A program made the position numbers and the translations under genes. A DNA stretch of 64,000 nucleotides, taken from the NCBI RefSeq assembly GCF_000801295.1, contig NZ_AP012978.1, positions 2,046,001 through 2,110,000 on the forward strand. The letters are read 5' to 3'. The notes beneath the pieces are model-generated. The model did no database searches. It was not told the DNA's origin and saw only the letters and a program-made list of their open reading frames with translations. The stretch's first letter is position 1. Each line of letters starts with the position of its first letter. Source of the DNA: an endosymbiont of unidentified scaly snail isolate Monju. GTDB lineage: Bacteria; Pseudomonadota; Gammaproteobacteria; Chromatiales; Chromatiaceae. Positions 38,931-48,959 of this stretch are shown in pieces.

Positions 38931-40351
38931 ACGTGCCCGGCTCGATGACAACCCTGCGCGCCCGTGTGCGCGAGGCACTGGGCAAGGCCCCGGTGCGGCG
39001 CAACTTCCGTGCCGCGATGGACGGCATCCGCGCCAAGCGCGCCGCGGCCCTCCCCGACGCCACCGACTTCGCGCAGCGCCGGGCACGCGCCGCCGCGATC
39101 CGTGCCCGCGCACTGGCCCGCCTGCCAGAGTTGCTTGAACGCCTCGAGCAGCGTCTCGAGGCCAACGGTATCCAGGTGCACTGGGCCGAGGACGCCACAC
39201 AGGCCAACGCCATCGTGCTCGACCTGCTGCACCGGGCGGGCGCGCGCTCGGTGATCAAGGGCAAGTCCATGGTCAGCGAGGAGACCGGCCTCAATGACGC
39301 CCTGGGCGAGGCCGGCGTCGCGGTGGTGGAATCGGACCTCGGCGAATACATTGTGCAACTGGCCGGCGAGCCGCCCTCGCACATCGTCGCGCCCGCCATC
39401 CACAAAAACCGGCACGAGGTGGCGGCCCTGTTCCAGGCCCACCACCCGCAGCGCGAGGCCACCGAAGACATTGAAGGCCTCACCGCCGAGGCGCGGCAGG
39501 TGTTGCGGCGGCGCTTCGCCCAGGCCGACGCCGGCATCTCCGGGGTGAACTTTCTGGTGGCCGAGACCGGCACCCTGGTGCTGGTGGAGAACGAGGGCAA
39601 CGGCCGTTTGAGTACCAGTGCCCCACCGCTGCACATCGCGATCACCGGCATCGAGAAGGTGATCGAGCGCCTGGACGAGTTGCCACCCCTGCTCGACCTG
39701 CTCACCCGCTCTGCCACCGGCCAGCCGATCACCACCTATGTCAATTTCATCAGCGGCCCGCGGCGTGCCGATGAACTCGACGGCCCGCGCGAGGTACACC
39801 TGGTGCTGCTCGACAATGGGCGCGCACGCATCCATGCTGATCCACTGTTCGCCGACACCCTGCGCTGCATCCGCTGCGGCTCCTGCATCAATCACTGCCC
39901 GGTCTATGTGCAGGTCGGCGGACACGCCTATGGCAGTGTCTATCCCGGCCCCATCGGTGCCCTGCTCGAACCACAACGCCTGGGACTCGAGGCCGGCGGC
40001 AGCCTGACTTCCGCCTGCACCCTGTGTGGCGCCTGCGGCGACGTCTGTCCGGTGGCCATCCCCTTGCCCGGTCTGATCAACCAGCTGCGCGCCGAGGGCG
40101 TCGAGCCTCGACCCGACTCACCGCTCCCCGATGCGGGTCGCCTGCGCCACCGCGGCGAGGCATTGCTGTGGCGACTGTGGGCGACGATCTACGCCCACCC
40201 TCACCGCTACCGCTGGCTGGCCCGGCTGCTCACGGCGCTGCGCAGACTCGCGCCGCGGCGGCTCGGGGCCTGGACACGCTGGCGCGAGGCACCGCGACCG
40301 GCGGCACGCGATCTGCACCGACCTGGCGCGCGAAGCGGGGTTCTCCGATGA
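38927..40351 (+). CDS. lutB: lactate utilisation iron-sulfur protein LutB (LldF)
   Basis: A 474-residue protein. The N-terminal two thirds are a LUD domain (AETGTLVLVENEGNGRL, VKG-type loop SVIKGKSMVSEE). The C-terminal part has two 4Fe-4S binding sites, CIRCGSCINHCPVY and CTLCGACGDVCPV. It overlaps lutA and lutC by 4 bp each. The C-terminal tail ends in low-complexity arginine-rich sequence. Confidence 0.94.
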   Translation: MNVPGSMTTLRARVREALGKAPVRRNFRAAMDGIRAKRAAALPDATDFAQRRARAAAIRARALARLPELLERLEQRLEANGIQVHWAEDATQANAIVLDLLHRAGARSVIKGKSMVSEETGLNDALGEAGVAVVESDLGEYIVQLAGEPPSHIVAPAIHKNRHEVAALFQAHHPQREATEDIEGLTAEARQVLRRRFAQADAGISGVNFLVAETGTLVLVENEGNGRLSTSAPPLHIAITGIEKVIERLDELPPLLDLLTRSATGQPITTYVNFISGPRRADELDGPREVHLVLLDNGRARIHADPLFADTLRCIRCGSCINHCPVYVQVGGHAYGSVYPGPIGALLEPQRLGLEAGGSLTSACTLCGACGDVCPVAIPLPGLINQLRAEGVEPRPDSPLPDAGRLRHRGEALLWRLWATIYAHPHRYRWLARLLTALRRLAPRRLGAWTRWREAPRPAARDLHRPGARSGVLR

Positions 40352-40986
40352 ATGAAGCACGCGACCACATCCTGAAACGCTTGCGCACCGTGCGGCGCGA
40401 GGCGCCGGATACCGGCGCGCCCTCACCGGCAACGGGAGCCGACGGCGAAACGCTGATCGCCCGTTTTCGTGCCGCCCTCGAGGCCGTGCGCGGCGAGGTG
40501 CATCGCCTGCGCGACGGCGACTGGGTGGGTTGGCTGGCGCGCGAGCTGCCGGCGCGCGGGGTCGGTAACCTGCTCGCCGGCACCGGGGAGATCGGCCACA
40601 CCTTGCAGGCGCATCCCATCCCGGGCGTGACCCTGCATCGCTACGACCGCCCGGTGGAGGACTGGAAAGACGCGTTGTTCGACCACATCGATGCCGGCAT
40701 CACCGGCTGCCGGGGGGCGATCGCCGCAACCGGCAGCCTGATCCTCTGGCCCGGCCCGGAGGAGCCCCGACTGCTGTCGCTGGTGCCGCCATTGCATATC
40801 GTGCTGCTGGATGCCGCAAACCTGCATGCCGACCTGGCGACCGCGATCCGCTCCCAGGGCTGGGCACAAGGCCTGCCCACCAACGCCCTGCTGATCACCG
40901 GCCCGTCCAAGACCGCCGACATCGAACAGACCCTGACCTGGGGCATCCACGGCCCGCGCGAGCTGGTCGTGTTGATCCTTGGTTAG
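40348..40986 (+). CDS. lutC: lactate utilisation protein LutC (LldG)
   Basis: A 212-residue LUD-domain protein with the typical AGITGCRGAIAATGSLIL, SLVPPLHIVLL and ITGPSKTADIEQTL (the GPSRTADIE signature). It is the third subunit of the lactate-oxidising complex. No lactate permease or LutR-type regulator is in the window. The operon ends in repeat copy 3. Confidence 0.94.
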   Translation: MNEARDHILKRLRTVRREAPDTGAPSPATGADGETLIARFRAALEAVRGEVHRLRDGDWVGWLARELPARGVGNLLAGTGEIGHTLQAHPIPGVTLHRYDRPVEDWKDALFDHIDAGITGCRGAIAATGSLILWPGPEEPRLLSLVPPLHIVLLDAANLHADLATAIRSQGWAQGLPTNALLITGPSKTADIEQTLTWGIHGPRELVVLILG

Positions 40987-40998
40987 CGGGAGTGGCAG

Positions 40999-41234
40999 GA
41001 AAACCACGAAGCACACAAAGAGCACAAAGATTCCTGAGTAGTCTCAAACCTGATCCGACAGGCACCTCCGGAAAAGCTGCCGGCTGTCAGGTCAGAGCGC
41101 GACGACTACAGTCCATGAACATGGACGCTTCGTGATCTTTGTGATCTTTGTGGTGAATTCCCGTGCACGGCCTGGAAACATCCCACGTCCCTGCCACAAA
41201 ACCTTCGCGTCCTTTGCATCCTTCGCGGTTTTCC
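40999..41234. repeat. inverted-repeat element with CACAAAG-phased arms, copy 3
   Basis: The left arm (40999-41030) begins GGAAAACCACGAAG and continues CACACAAAGAGCACAAAG. The right arm (41127-41158) reads CTTCGTGATCTTTGTG and ends TTTGTGGTGAATTC. A second, diverged right-type arm (41201-41234, CCTTCGCGTCCTTTGC) follows. It lies between convergent lutC and the terB gene. Confidence 0.75.
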
Positions 41235-41239
41235 GACCC

Positions 41240-41686
41240 TCAGGTCTCGCCTGCTTCGTGGCGCGCGCGGATGAACTGGCTGTGTGGCACGTACAGCAGG
41301 TCGGCGAGGCGACGGATGAGGTGTTCCTCGTAGTGGTGGATCCGGCCGTCGGCCCAGGCCACCGACCAGAGGTCGTACAACAGGCGGTATTTCTGTTCGC
41401 GCGAGAGCCGGCGGTTGAGGGTGTCCAGCCAGGCGTGCAGAGAGATGCCTTCGGCCGATTCGCGACGCGCCTGTTCCAGGAGTTCCTCGAGCGCGGCAGG
41501 CTCCAGCTCCCAGCGCGTGCGCAACAACTCGCGCAGGCGAGAAAACTCCGCCTCGTCGAAATCGTGATCGGCACGCGCCACCTCGAACAGCAGCACCGCG
41601 CAGGCAAGGTGCAGGTCACGCTCGTCGTCCGGCGCTTCGTCTTCGGCGGCCTGCAACCAGCCCGCCACCCGATCGAGCAGGCCCAT
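41240..41686 (-). CDS. TerB-family protein
   Basis: A 148-residue all-helical TerB domain. It has paired acidic metal-site motifs, ARADHDFDEAEF and AWADGRIHHYEE, spaced as in the family. TerB proteins are named for tellurite resistance, but stand-alone ones have unclear roles. It directly follows the CDGSH gene on the same strand, abutting with no gap. Confidence 0.88.
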   Translation of the reverse strand: MGLLDRVAGWLQAAEDEAPDDERDLHLACAVLLFEVARADHDFDEAEFSRLRELLRTRWELEPAALEELLEQARRESAEGISLHAWLDTLNRRLSREQKYRLLYDLWSVAWADGRIHHYEEHLIRRLADLLYVPHSQFIRARHEAGET

Positions 41687-41932
41687 TCAATCACCCAGGG
41701 TCTTGTGGGTGCCGTCGCAATACGGCGGTGTGGCGGTATGCTTGCAGCAGCACATGCCGCGCTTGCCGCCCTTCTCCTCCCGGAAGCAAAGCGGCTCGAT
41801 GCCGGTACCCTGGTGCGAACCGTCGCAGAAGGGCTGGGTCTTCGAGCGCCCGCAGGCGCACCACCAGTATTCCTTGCCAGCCTCGAGCTCGACAATAATG
41901 GGCTTCTTCTGTGCGATCACGGGTTCTGTCAT
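41687..41932 (-). CDS. CDGSH iron-sulfur domain protein
   Basis: An 81-residue protein with two complete CDGSH-type 2Fe-2S sites: [16 protein letters not shown] and a second ending in PYCDGTH, each with three cysteines and one histidine. Such dual-site proteins belong to the mitoNEET-like group, with redox or cluster transfer roles proposed. Ends directly against terB. Confidence 0.92.
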   Translation of the reverse strand: MTEPVIAQKKPIIVELEAGKEYWWCACGRSKTQPFCDGSHQGTGIEPLCFREEKGGKRGMCCCKHTATPPYCDGTHKTLGD

Positions 41933-42032
41933 GACACTGTCTCCGGGCTGCAATTGACCATCATCAAAACATACTGCCCCGCCACGGGCTACCCTGACAT
42001 CGTTCCGACTGTTGTATCAGGAGGCAGTGACG

Positions 42033-42161
42033 ATGGACGTATTCGGCGAACTCTTCAACGACTGGACCGGAATTCTGACCCTGGCGGTACTCGCCTTCAT
42101 GCTGGGCATGGGCGTGTTCTACCTGCTCTATTTCCTGCGCAAGTCGGGCGAGGACGGCTGA
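42033..42161 (+). CDS. 42-residue membrane protein (DUF3149-like)
   Basis: Reading from the ATG at 42033 gives 42 residues: an amphipathic start MDVFGELFNDW, one membrane helix of about 22 residues (LTLAVLAFMLGMGVFYLLYF) and a short charged end. A perfect AGGAGG ribosome site (42019-42024) is nine bases away. The length and helix with GMG resemble the DUF3149 small-protein family. Function unknown; divergent from the CDGSH gene and convergent with thiC. Confidence 0.8.
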   Translation: MDVFGELFNDWTGILTLAVLAFMLGMGVFYLLYFLRKSGEDG

Positions 42162-42186
42162 GCCCCGCCGCGACCGCGAACCGCCA

Positions 42187-44216
<2,030 letters not shown>

Positions 44217-44274
44217 CTTTCCCGAGAAGTCTACTCGGAATTGCCCGCGCGACATAGTCCGTCCTTACTGCCCT

Positions 44275-44350
44275 TTCGGCCCCCGAACGGGCCTCCTGCT
44301 GCAGGAGCAGCGTCCCCGCCGCGAATGTGCGGCCCGAGGACGGACCCTCT
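44275..44350. repeat. REP cluster upstream of the TPP riboswitch
   Basis: Three degenerate units in alternating order: type A inverted (44275-44299), type B direct (about 44300-44326, GCAGGAGCAGCGTCCCC), and another A-like unit (44327-44350). It sits between the divergent thiC leader and the Pcm-like gene. Confidence 0.7.
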
Positions 44351-44423
44351 CCCCCGTTGCTTGCCCACCGCCGGAATTCCCCTTAGGCTTACGCCGTCTC
44401 ATTCGACCGCACCGGAGATTGGC

Positions 44424-45083
44424 ATGCTGGCACCGAACACCGACAAGGCCCGCTTCAACATGGTGGAACAACAAATCCGCCCGTGCGAGGTCATTGACGA
44501 GCGGGTGCTCGAGACCTTCAAGACCATTCCCCGCGAGCACTTCGTGGACGAGGAGCAGCGCCCCCTGGCCTTCGCCGACACTCAGCTGCCGCTGCCCAAT
44601 GGCGAGGTCATGATGAAACCCCTGCAGGAAGGCATCATGTTGCAGGCGCTGGATGTGCAGCCAGGCGACCGGGTGCTCGAAATCGGCACCGGCAGCGGCT
44701 TCGTCACCGCCTGCCTTGCCCATCTCGGCGGCAAGGTAACCAGCTACGAGATCGCCCCGGAACTGAGCGCGCGTGCTGCCGAGCGCCTGGCCGCGCTGGG
44801 CATCGAGGCCGAGCTGGTGACAGGCGACATCTTCGCCGCCGAGCTGCCCGAGGGCAGCTTCGACGTGATCGCGGTTACCGGCTCGCTGCCACAACCCAAC
44901 GAGCAACTGGAGCGCCTGCTCGCGCCCGGCGGCCGGATGTTCCAGATCAAGGGTGAGCCACCGGTGATGTGCGCCATCCTGGTGACCCGCACCGAAGACG
45001 GCACCCTGCTGCGCAAGGGCCTGTGCGAGACCCTGCTGCCACCGTTGAAGAACGCCCCGCAGCCGGAGCATTTCACCTTTTGA
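44424..45083 (+). CDS. protein-L-isoaspartate O-methyltransferase-like protein
   Basis: A 219-residue SAM methyltransferase with N-terminal FNMVEQQIRPCEVID, PREHFVDEEQRPLAFAD and motif I VLEIGTGSGFVTACLA. This Pcm subgroup regularly precedes a rhodanese gene, tolC and waaA in gammaproteobacteria; here tolC is missing. True isoaspartyl repair is plausible but unproven. The start at 44424 fits the family. Its stop overlaps the next start in TTGA. Confidence 0.88.
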   Translation: MLAPNTDKARFNMVEQQIRPCEVIDERVLETFKTIPREHFVDEEQRPLAFADTQLPLPNGEVMMKPLQEGIMLQALDVQPGDRVLEIGTGSGFVTACLAHLGGKVTSYEIAPELSARAAERLAALGIEAELVTGDIFAAELPEGSFDVIAVTGSLPQPNEQLERLLAPGGRMFQIKGEPPVMCAILVTRTEDGTLLRKGLCETLLPPLKNAPQPEHFTF

Positions 45084-45394
45084 AGAACCTCTCTCCTCGC
45101 GAGCTGGACGCGTGGCTGCGTGAACACCGGCCACGGCTGCTCGACGTGCGCGAGCCCTGGGAATACACCCTCTGTCACCTTGAGGGGTCGGAACTGGTGC
45201 CCATGCGCGAGATCCCGATCTGGGCCGAGACCGCCGATCCCGAGCAGGAGATCGTGGTGATCTGTCACCACGGCATCCGCAGCCGCCAGGTGGCGATCTA
45301 CCTGGAGAGCCGGGGCTTTCGCAATGTCATCAACCTCGTCGGCGGCGTCGAGGCCTGGGCGCGCGAGATCGATCCGCAGATGGCGACCTATTGA
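45080..45394 (+). CDS. single-domain rhodanese
   Basis: A 104-residue sulfurtransferase domain with LLDVREPWEYTLCHL and active-site VVICHHGIRSRQVA (Cys followed by the HxGxRS loop). The start is a TTG at 45080 overlapping the previous stop, since no ATG gives the correct length. It converges on waaA with a 7-bp overlap of the two coding ends. Confidence 0.88.
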   Translation: MKNLSPRELDAWLREHRPRLLDVREPWEYTLCHLEGSELVPMREIPIWAETADPEQEIVVICHHGIRSRQVAIYLESRGFRNVINLVGGVEAWAREIDPQMATY

Positions 45395-46677
45395 GGTCGG
45401 CCAGGTCGTTCGGCCCGGGGACGGGCCTCCTGCTCCAGCAAGGCATACAGCCTTTGCAAGGCCCCCCGGTTACGCTCGACCAGGGCACGCCCCGCCTCGC
45501 CGGCCGCCGCACGCGAGCTGGCATCGGATAGCCAGTCACCGACCACCTCCGCCAGAGCCACGGCATCACCGACCTCGCGCGCGGCGCCGGCCTCGAGCAG
45601 CATGCGGCTGATCAGGGCAAAGTTGAAGGTGTGAGGCCCGAAACAGACAGGCACGCCCTGTGCTGCGGCCTCGAGCATGTTGTGACCACCAACCCGCGCC
45701 AGGCTGCCGCCGATGAAGGCGGCGTCCGCTGCCCCGATCAACACTGGCAGCTCGCCCATGGTGTCGGCCAGGTAGACAGGATCGTCCGCGCCCGGCAGCT
45801 GCCCGGCCGAACGCCGCACCGGCTGGTACCCGGCACGAATGATCTGGGGAACCACGCGGTCGAAGCGTTCCGGGTGACGCGGCACCAGGATCAGCAGGGC
45901 CTGCGGCAGGCGGCGCAGCAGCCGTGCATGCGCGGCCAGCGCAATCTCCTCCTCGCCCTCATGGGTGCTGGCCGCAATCCACACCGGCCGCCCCGCCCAG
46001 TGACGGCGCATCACCTCCACCTGTTCCACCACGCTGGCGGCAATGGTCATGTCGAACTTGATGCTGCCGGTCACCACGACCCGCTCCCCAGGCACCCCGG
46101 CCTTGCGAAAACGCCGGGCGTCGTCCTCGGTCTGCGCAGCCACCCGGTCGACATCAGCGAACACCCGGCGCGCAAAACCGCCGAGCCGCTGATAACCACG
46201 CAGCGAACGCTCCGACAACCGGCCGTTGGCCAGTATCGTCTCGATGCCCCGTGCACGGCACAGGCGCAGCAGGTTGGGCCAGATCTCGGTCTCGACCATC
46301 AGCAGGCGCGCGGGTCGGACCCGATCGAGAAAGCGCGTCAGAAAGGGCGGCAAGTCCCAGGGCATGTAGGCATGCAGCACCTGATCGCCGAACAATCTGC
46401 GTACCTGGTCCGAGCCGGTGGGTGTGGTGGTGGTGAGGATGATCGCCTGTTCCGGGTGCGCTTCCAGCAGCAGCCGGACCAGCGGAGCGACGGCCTGTAC
46501 CTCGCCCACCGACACGGCATGGATCCAGATCCCTCCGGCGGCGGGCGAGATCTCGGTGCGACCGAAACGCTCGCGCAGCCGACGACGATAGGCCGGCGCG
46601 CGGCGGCTGCGCCAGAGCAAGCGCAACAGTGCGAACGGCAACGTCAGGGTCAGCAGAAGGGTGTACAAGGCATACAT
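45388..46677 (-). CDS. waaA: 3-deoxy-D-manno-octulosonic acid transferase WaaA (KdtA)
   Basis: Adds Kdo to lipid A precursor. The 429 residues have an N-terminal membrane anchor (about 1-17), ETEIWPNLLRL with the catalytic glutamate region, and the C-terminal GGHNMLEAAAQGVPV. The last 13 residues (EARPRAERPGRPQ) are encoded by a REP palindrome and the end of the opposite rhodanese gene, so the original stop was probably lost to an insertion. Lies back to back with the lpxL-type gene. Confidence 0.96.
   Translation of the reverse strand: MYALYTLLLTLTLPFALLRLLWRSRRAPAYRRRLRERFGRTEISPAAGGIWIHAVSVGEVQAVAPLVRLLLEAHPEQAIILTTTTPTGSDQVRRLFGDQVLHAYMPWDLPPFLTRFLDRVRPARLLMVETEIWPNLLRLCRARGIETILANGRLSERSLRGYQRLGGFARRVFADVDRVAAQTEDDARRFRKAGVPGERVVVTGSIKFDMTIAASVVEQVEVMRRHWAGRPVWIAASTHEGEEEIALAAHARLLRRLPQALLILVPRHPERFDRVVPQIIRAGYQPVRRSAGQLPGADDPVYLADTMGELPVLIGAADAAFIGGSLARVGGHNMLEAAAQGVPVCFGPHTFNFALISRMLLEAGAAREVGDAVALAEVVGDWLSDASSRAAAGEAGRALVERNRGALQRLYALLEQEARPRAERPGRPQ
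45408..45433. repeat. REP palindrome (type A) inside the 3' end of waaA
   Basis: One inverted type A unit (stem GGCCCG/CGGGCC; head present as GCAGGAG, tail CGAAC) lies wholly within the waaA reading frame. Confidence 0.8.
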
Positions 46678-46763
46678 TGCGGGTCGGGCGCGCGTCCGTA
46701 CCGGGAGCGCACCAGACTACCCGAGCAGCGCCGTGGGCACCAGCTGCGCTAAACTGCGCGCCC

Positions 46764-47681
46764 ATGAGACCCTCGGATCCCCTGCTGCATCCCTGCCACT
46801 GGCCCAGCTGGGCGGCGCTCGGCCTGCTGCGCCTGATCGTGCTCCTGCCCTGGCCGGTGATCATGGCGGTCGGCGCCGGCGTCGGCCATCTCATCCACTT
46901 CTTTGCGTTGCGCCGTCGCCATATCGCCGAGATCAACCTGCAACGTTGCTTCCCGGGCATGGCGCCAGAGGCACGTCGACGCCTGATCCGCGCCAACTTC
47001 GTTGCCATGGGCCGCGGACTGATGGAAGTGGCCATGGCCTGGTGGTGGCCTCAGGCAAGGCTGGAATCGCTGCTGGTCGCCATCGAAGGCGCGGAGCATC
47101 TGCCACCGCAGGATGATGGCCGCGGCACCATCTTCCTCACCGCGCACTTCAGCTCACTGGAACTGTCCGGACGCTACCTGGGGGCACGCCGCCCCTGCCG
47201 CGCCATGTACCGTCCCAACGAGAACCCGGTGATCCAGGCCATGTTTGAACGGTACCGCCAGGCTCACACCCTGGGCATCATCCCGCGCGACGACGTGCGC
47301 GGCATGCTGCGCGCACTGAAGGCGGGCGAAGGCGTCTGGTTCGCTCCCGACCAGAATTACGGCCACAAGGGCAAGGTGTTCGCCGACTTCTTCGGCGTGC
47401 CGGCAGCGACCCATACCGCCACCAGCCGCTTTGCCCGCGCCAGCGGCGCACGGGTGATTCCCTTCGTGCTGTTTCGCGAGCGCCATGGTTACCGACTGCG
47501 CATCGAACCCGAACTCGACAACTTCCCGTCGGGCGATGATCAACAGGATGCTGCGCGCATCAACACCCTGTTCGAAGACTGGGCCCGACGCCTGCCTGCG
47601 CAGTACAACTGGATCCACCGCCGCTTCAAGACCCGCCCGGATGGTGGTCCCCCGCCCTATCCCGCCAAAAGGCGCCGATAA
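46764..47681 (+). CDS. lpxL: lipid A biosynthesis lauroyl-type acyltransferase
   Basis: A 305-residue membrane-anchored acyltransferase of the LpxL/LpxM (HtrB) family. It has an N-terminal hydrophobic helix, the catalytic HX4E motif in LTAHFSSLEL, CRAMYRPNENPVI and GVWFAPDQNYG. Whether it transfers lauroyl, myristoyl or palmitoleoyl chains cannot be told. The start at 46764 fits the family length. Divergent from waaA. Confidence 0.92.
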   Translation: MRPSDPLLHPCHWPSWAALGLLRLIVLLPWPVIMAVGAGVGHLIHFFALRRRHIAEINLQRCFPGMAPEARRRLIRANFVAMGRGLMEVAMAWWWPQARLESLLVAIEGAEHLPPQDDGRGTIFLTAHFSSLELSGRYLGARRPCRAMYRPNENPVIQAMFERYRQAHTLGIIPRDDVRGMLRALKAGEGVWFAPDQNYGHKGKVFADFFGVPAATHTATSRFARASGARVIPFVLFRERHGYRLRIEPELDNFPSGDDQQDAARINTLFEDWARRLPAQYNWIHRRFKTRPDGGPPPYPAKRRR

Positions 47682-47699
47682 GGCCCCACCTCTCCCTGA

Positions 47700-47705
47700 T
47701 AGAAT
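47700..47705 (+). promoter_or_regulatory. possible -10 element (TAGAAT) for the aminotransferase gene
   Basis: TAGAAT followed by GCGGC, 26 bp before the ATG at 47732. No recognisable -35 box. Confidence 0.4.
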
Positions 47706-47731
47706 GCGGCTTTTCCCGACGTGACCCGACC

Positions 47732-48823
47732 ATGCAGTTCATCGACCTCAAGACCCAACAGCTCCGCATCCGCGACGATCTCGAGCAGCGCCTGAGTACC
47801 CTGCTCGATCACGGCCAGTACATCCTCGGCCCGGAAGTGACCGAAATGGAGGAAACGCTGGCCGCCTACGTCGGCGTGAAACACTGCGTCTCGGCGGCCA
47901 GCGGCACCGACGCCCTGCTACTGGCACTGATGGCGCTGGAAATCGGCCCGGGCGACGAGGTCATCACCACGCCGTTCAGCTTCATCGCCACTGCTGAGGT
48001 GATCGGCCTGGTCGGTGCAACCCCGGTGTTCGTGGACATCGATCCTGTCACCTACAACATCGACCCGGCCGCTATCGTGGCCGCCATCACCGAGCGCACC
48101 CGCGCCATCCTGCCGGTGGGCCTGTTCGGTCTGTGCGCGGACATGGATACCATCGGCGAGATCGCCGCAGACCACGGCCTGCCGGTGATCGAGGACGCGG
48201 CACAGAGCTTCGGCGCGCGATACAAGGGACGGCGCTCCTGCGGCCTGTCCACCATCGGCTGCACCAGCTTCTTCCCGGCCAAGCCGCTGGGATGCTACGG
48301 CGACGGCGGCGCCTGCTTCACCAACGACGAGGCACTGGCCTCCCGCCTGCGCGAGCTGCGCAACCACGGACAGGATCGCCCCTATCACCATCCACGACTG
48401 GGCATCAACGGCCGCATGGACGGCATGCAGGCGGCGGTGATCCTGTCGAAGATAGCGATCTTCGACGAGGAGGTCGAGGCGCGCGCGCGGATCGGCGCCC
48501 GCTACAGCGCCCTGCTCGCCGATGCCGATTGCATCACTCCCTATATCCCCGCCGATTACGACAGCGTCTACGCCCAGTACACCCTGCAAGTGAAAGACCG
48601 CGAGCGCGTGCAGCAGACGCTGCGCGAGGCCGGCATCCCCAGCGCGGTCTACTACCCGGTGACCCTCGACCAGCAGCCGGCGCTGCGCGAGATCGGCCGC
48701 AGCGCAGGCAGCCTGGAGGTGGCACACGCCCTGGCCGAGCGGGTGGTCAGCCTGCCCATGCACCCCTATCTCGATCCCGAGACCCAGGATCGTATCGTGG
48801 ACGTGTTGCGCGGGGCATTGTGA
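47732..48823 (+). CDS. DegT/DnrJ/EryC1 sugar aminotransferase, WbpE-like
   Basis: PLP-dependent sugar aminotransferase of 363 residues. It has ASGTDALLLALMALEIGPGDE, EDAAQSFGARYKGR, and the PLP lysine in SFFPAKPLGCYGDGG. The closest known type is WbpE, which aminates UDP-3-keto-GlcNAcA. A role in nucleotide-amino-sugar synthesis for LPS or O-antigen is inferred; the partner dehydrogenase and acetyltransferase are not in the window. Confidence 0.9.
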   Translation: MQFIDLKTQQLRIRDDLEQRLSTLLDHGQYILGPEVTEMEETLAAYVGVKHCVSAASGTDALLLALMALEIGPGDEVITTPFSFIATAEVIGLVGATPVFVDIDPVTYNIDPAAIVAAITERTRAILPVGLFGLCADMDTIGEIAADHGLPVIEDAAQSFGARYKGRRSCGLSTIGCTSFFPAKPLGCYGDGGACFTNDEALASRLRELRNHGQDRPYHHPRLGINGRMDGMQAAVILSKIAIFDEEVEARARIGARYSALLADADCITPYIPADYDSVYAQYTLQVKDRERVQQTLREAGIPSAVYYPVTLDQQPALREIGRSAGSLEVAHALAERVVSLPMHPYLDPETQDRIVDVLRGAL

Positions 48824-48846
48824 GGATGTTGCTCGGCGGTTTCCTT

Positions 48847-48935
48847 CCCCCTCCCCGGCCCTCCCCCGCACGCGGGGGAGGGAGTATTGGTTGCCGGCCC
48901 GCGCGCGGGGGTGAGGACCGGGATGGGGGAGCCGC
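48847..48935. repeat. GC-rich palindromic element between the aminotransferase gene and msbA
   Basis: A perfect 11-bp inverted repeat (CCCTCCCCCGC at 48859-48869 and its complement at 48872-48882) is nested in longer, imperfect outer arms extending to about 48935. No T tract. It looks like a dispersed GC-rich palindrome rather than a terminator. Confidence 0.6.
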
Positions 48936-48959
48936 TGACGCGACCAGGGCGGGCGCCTG

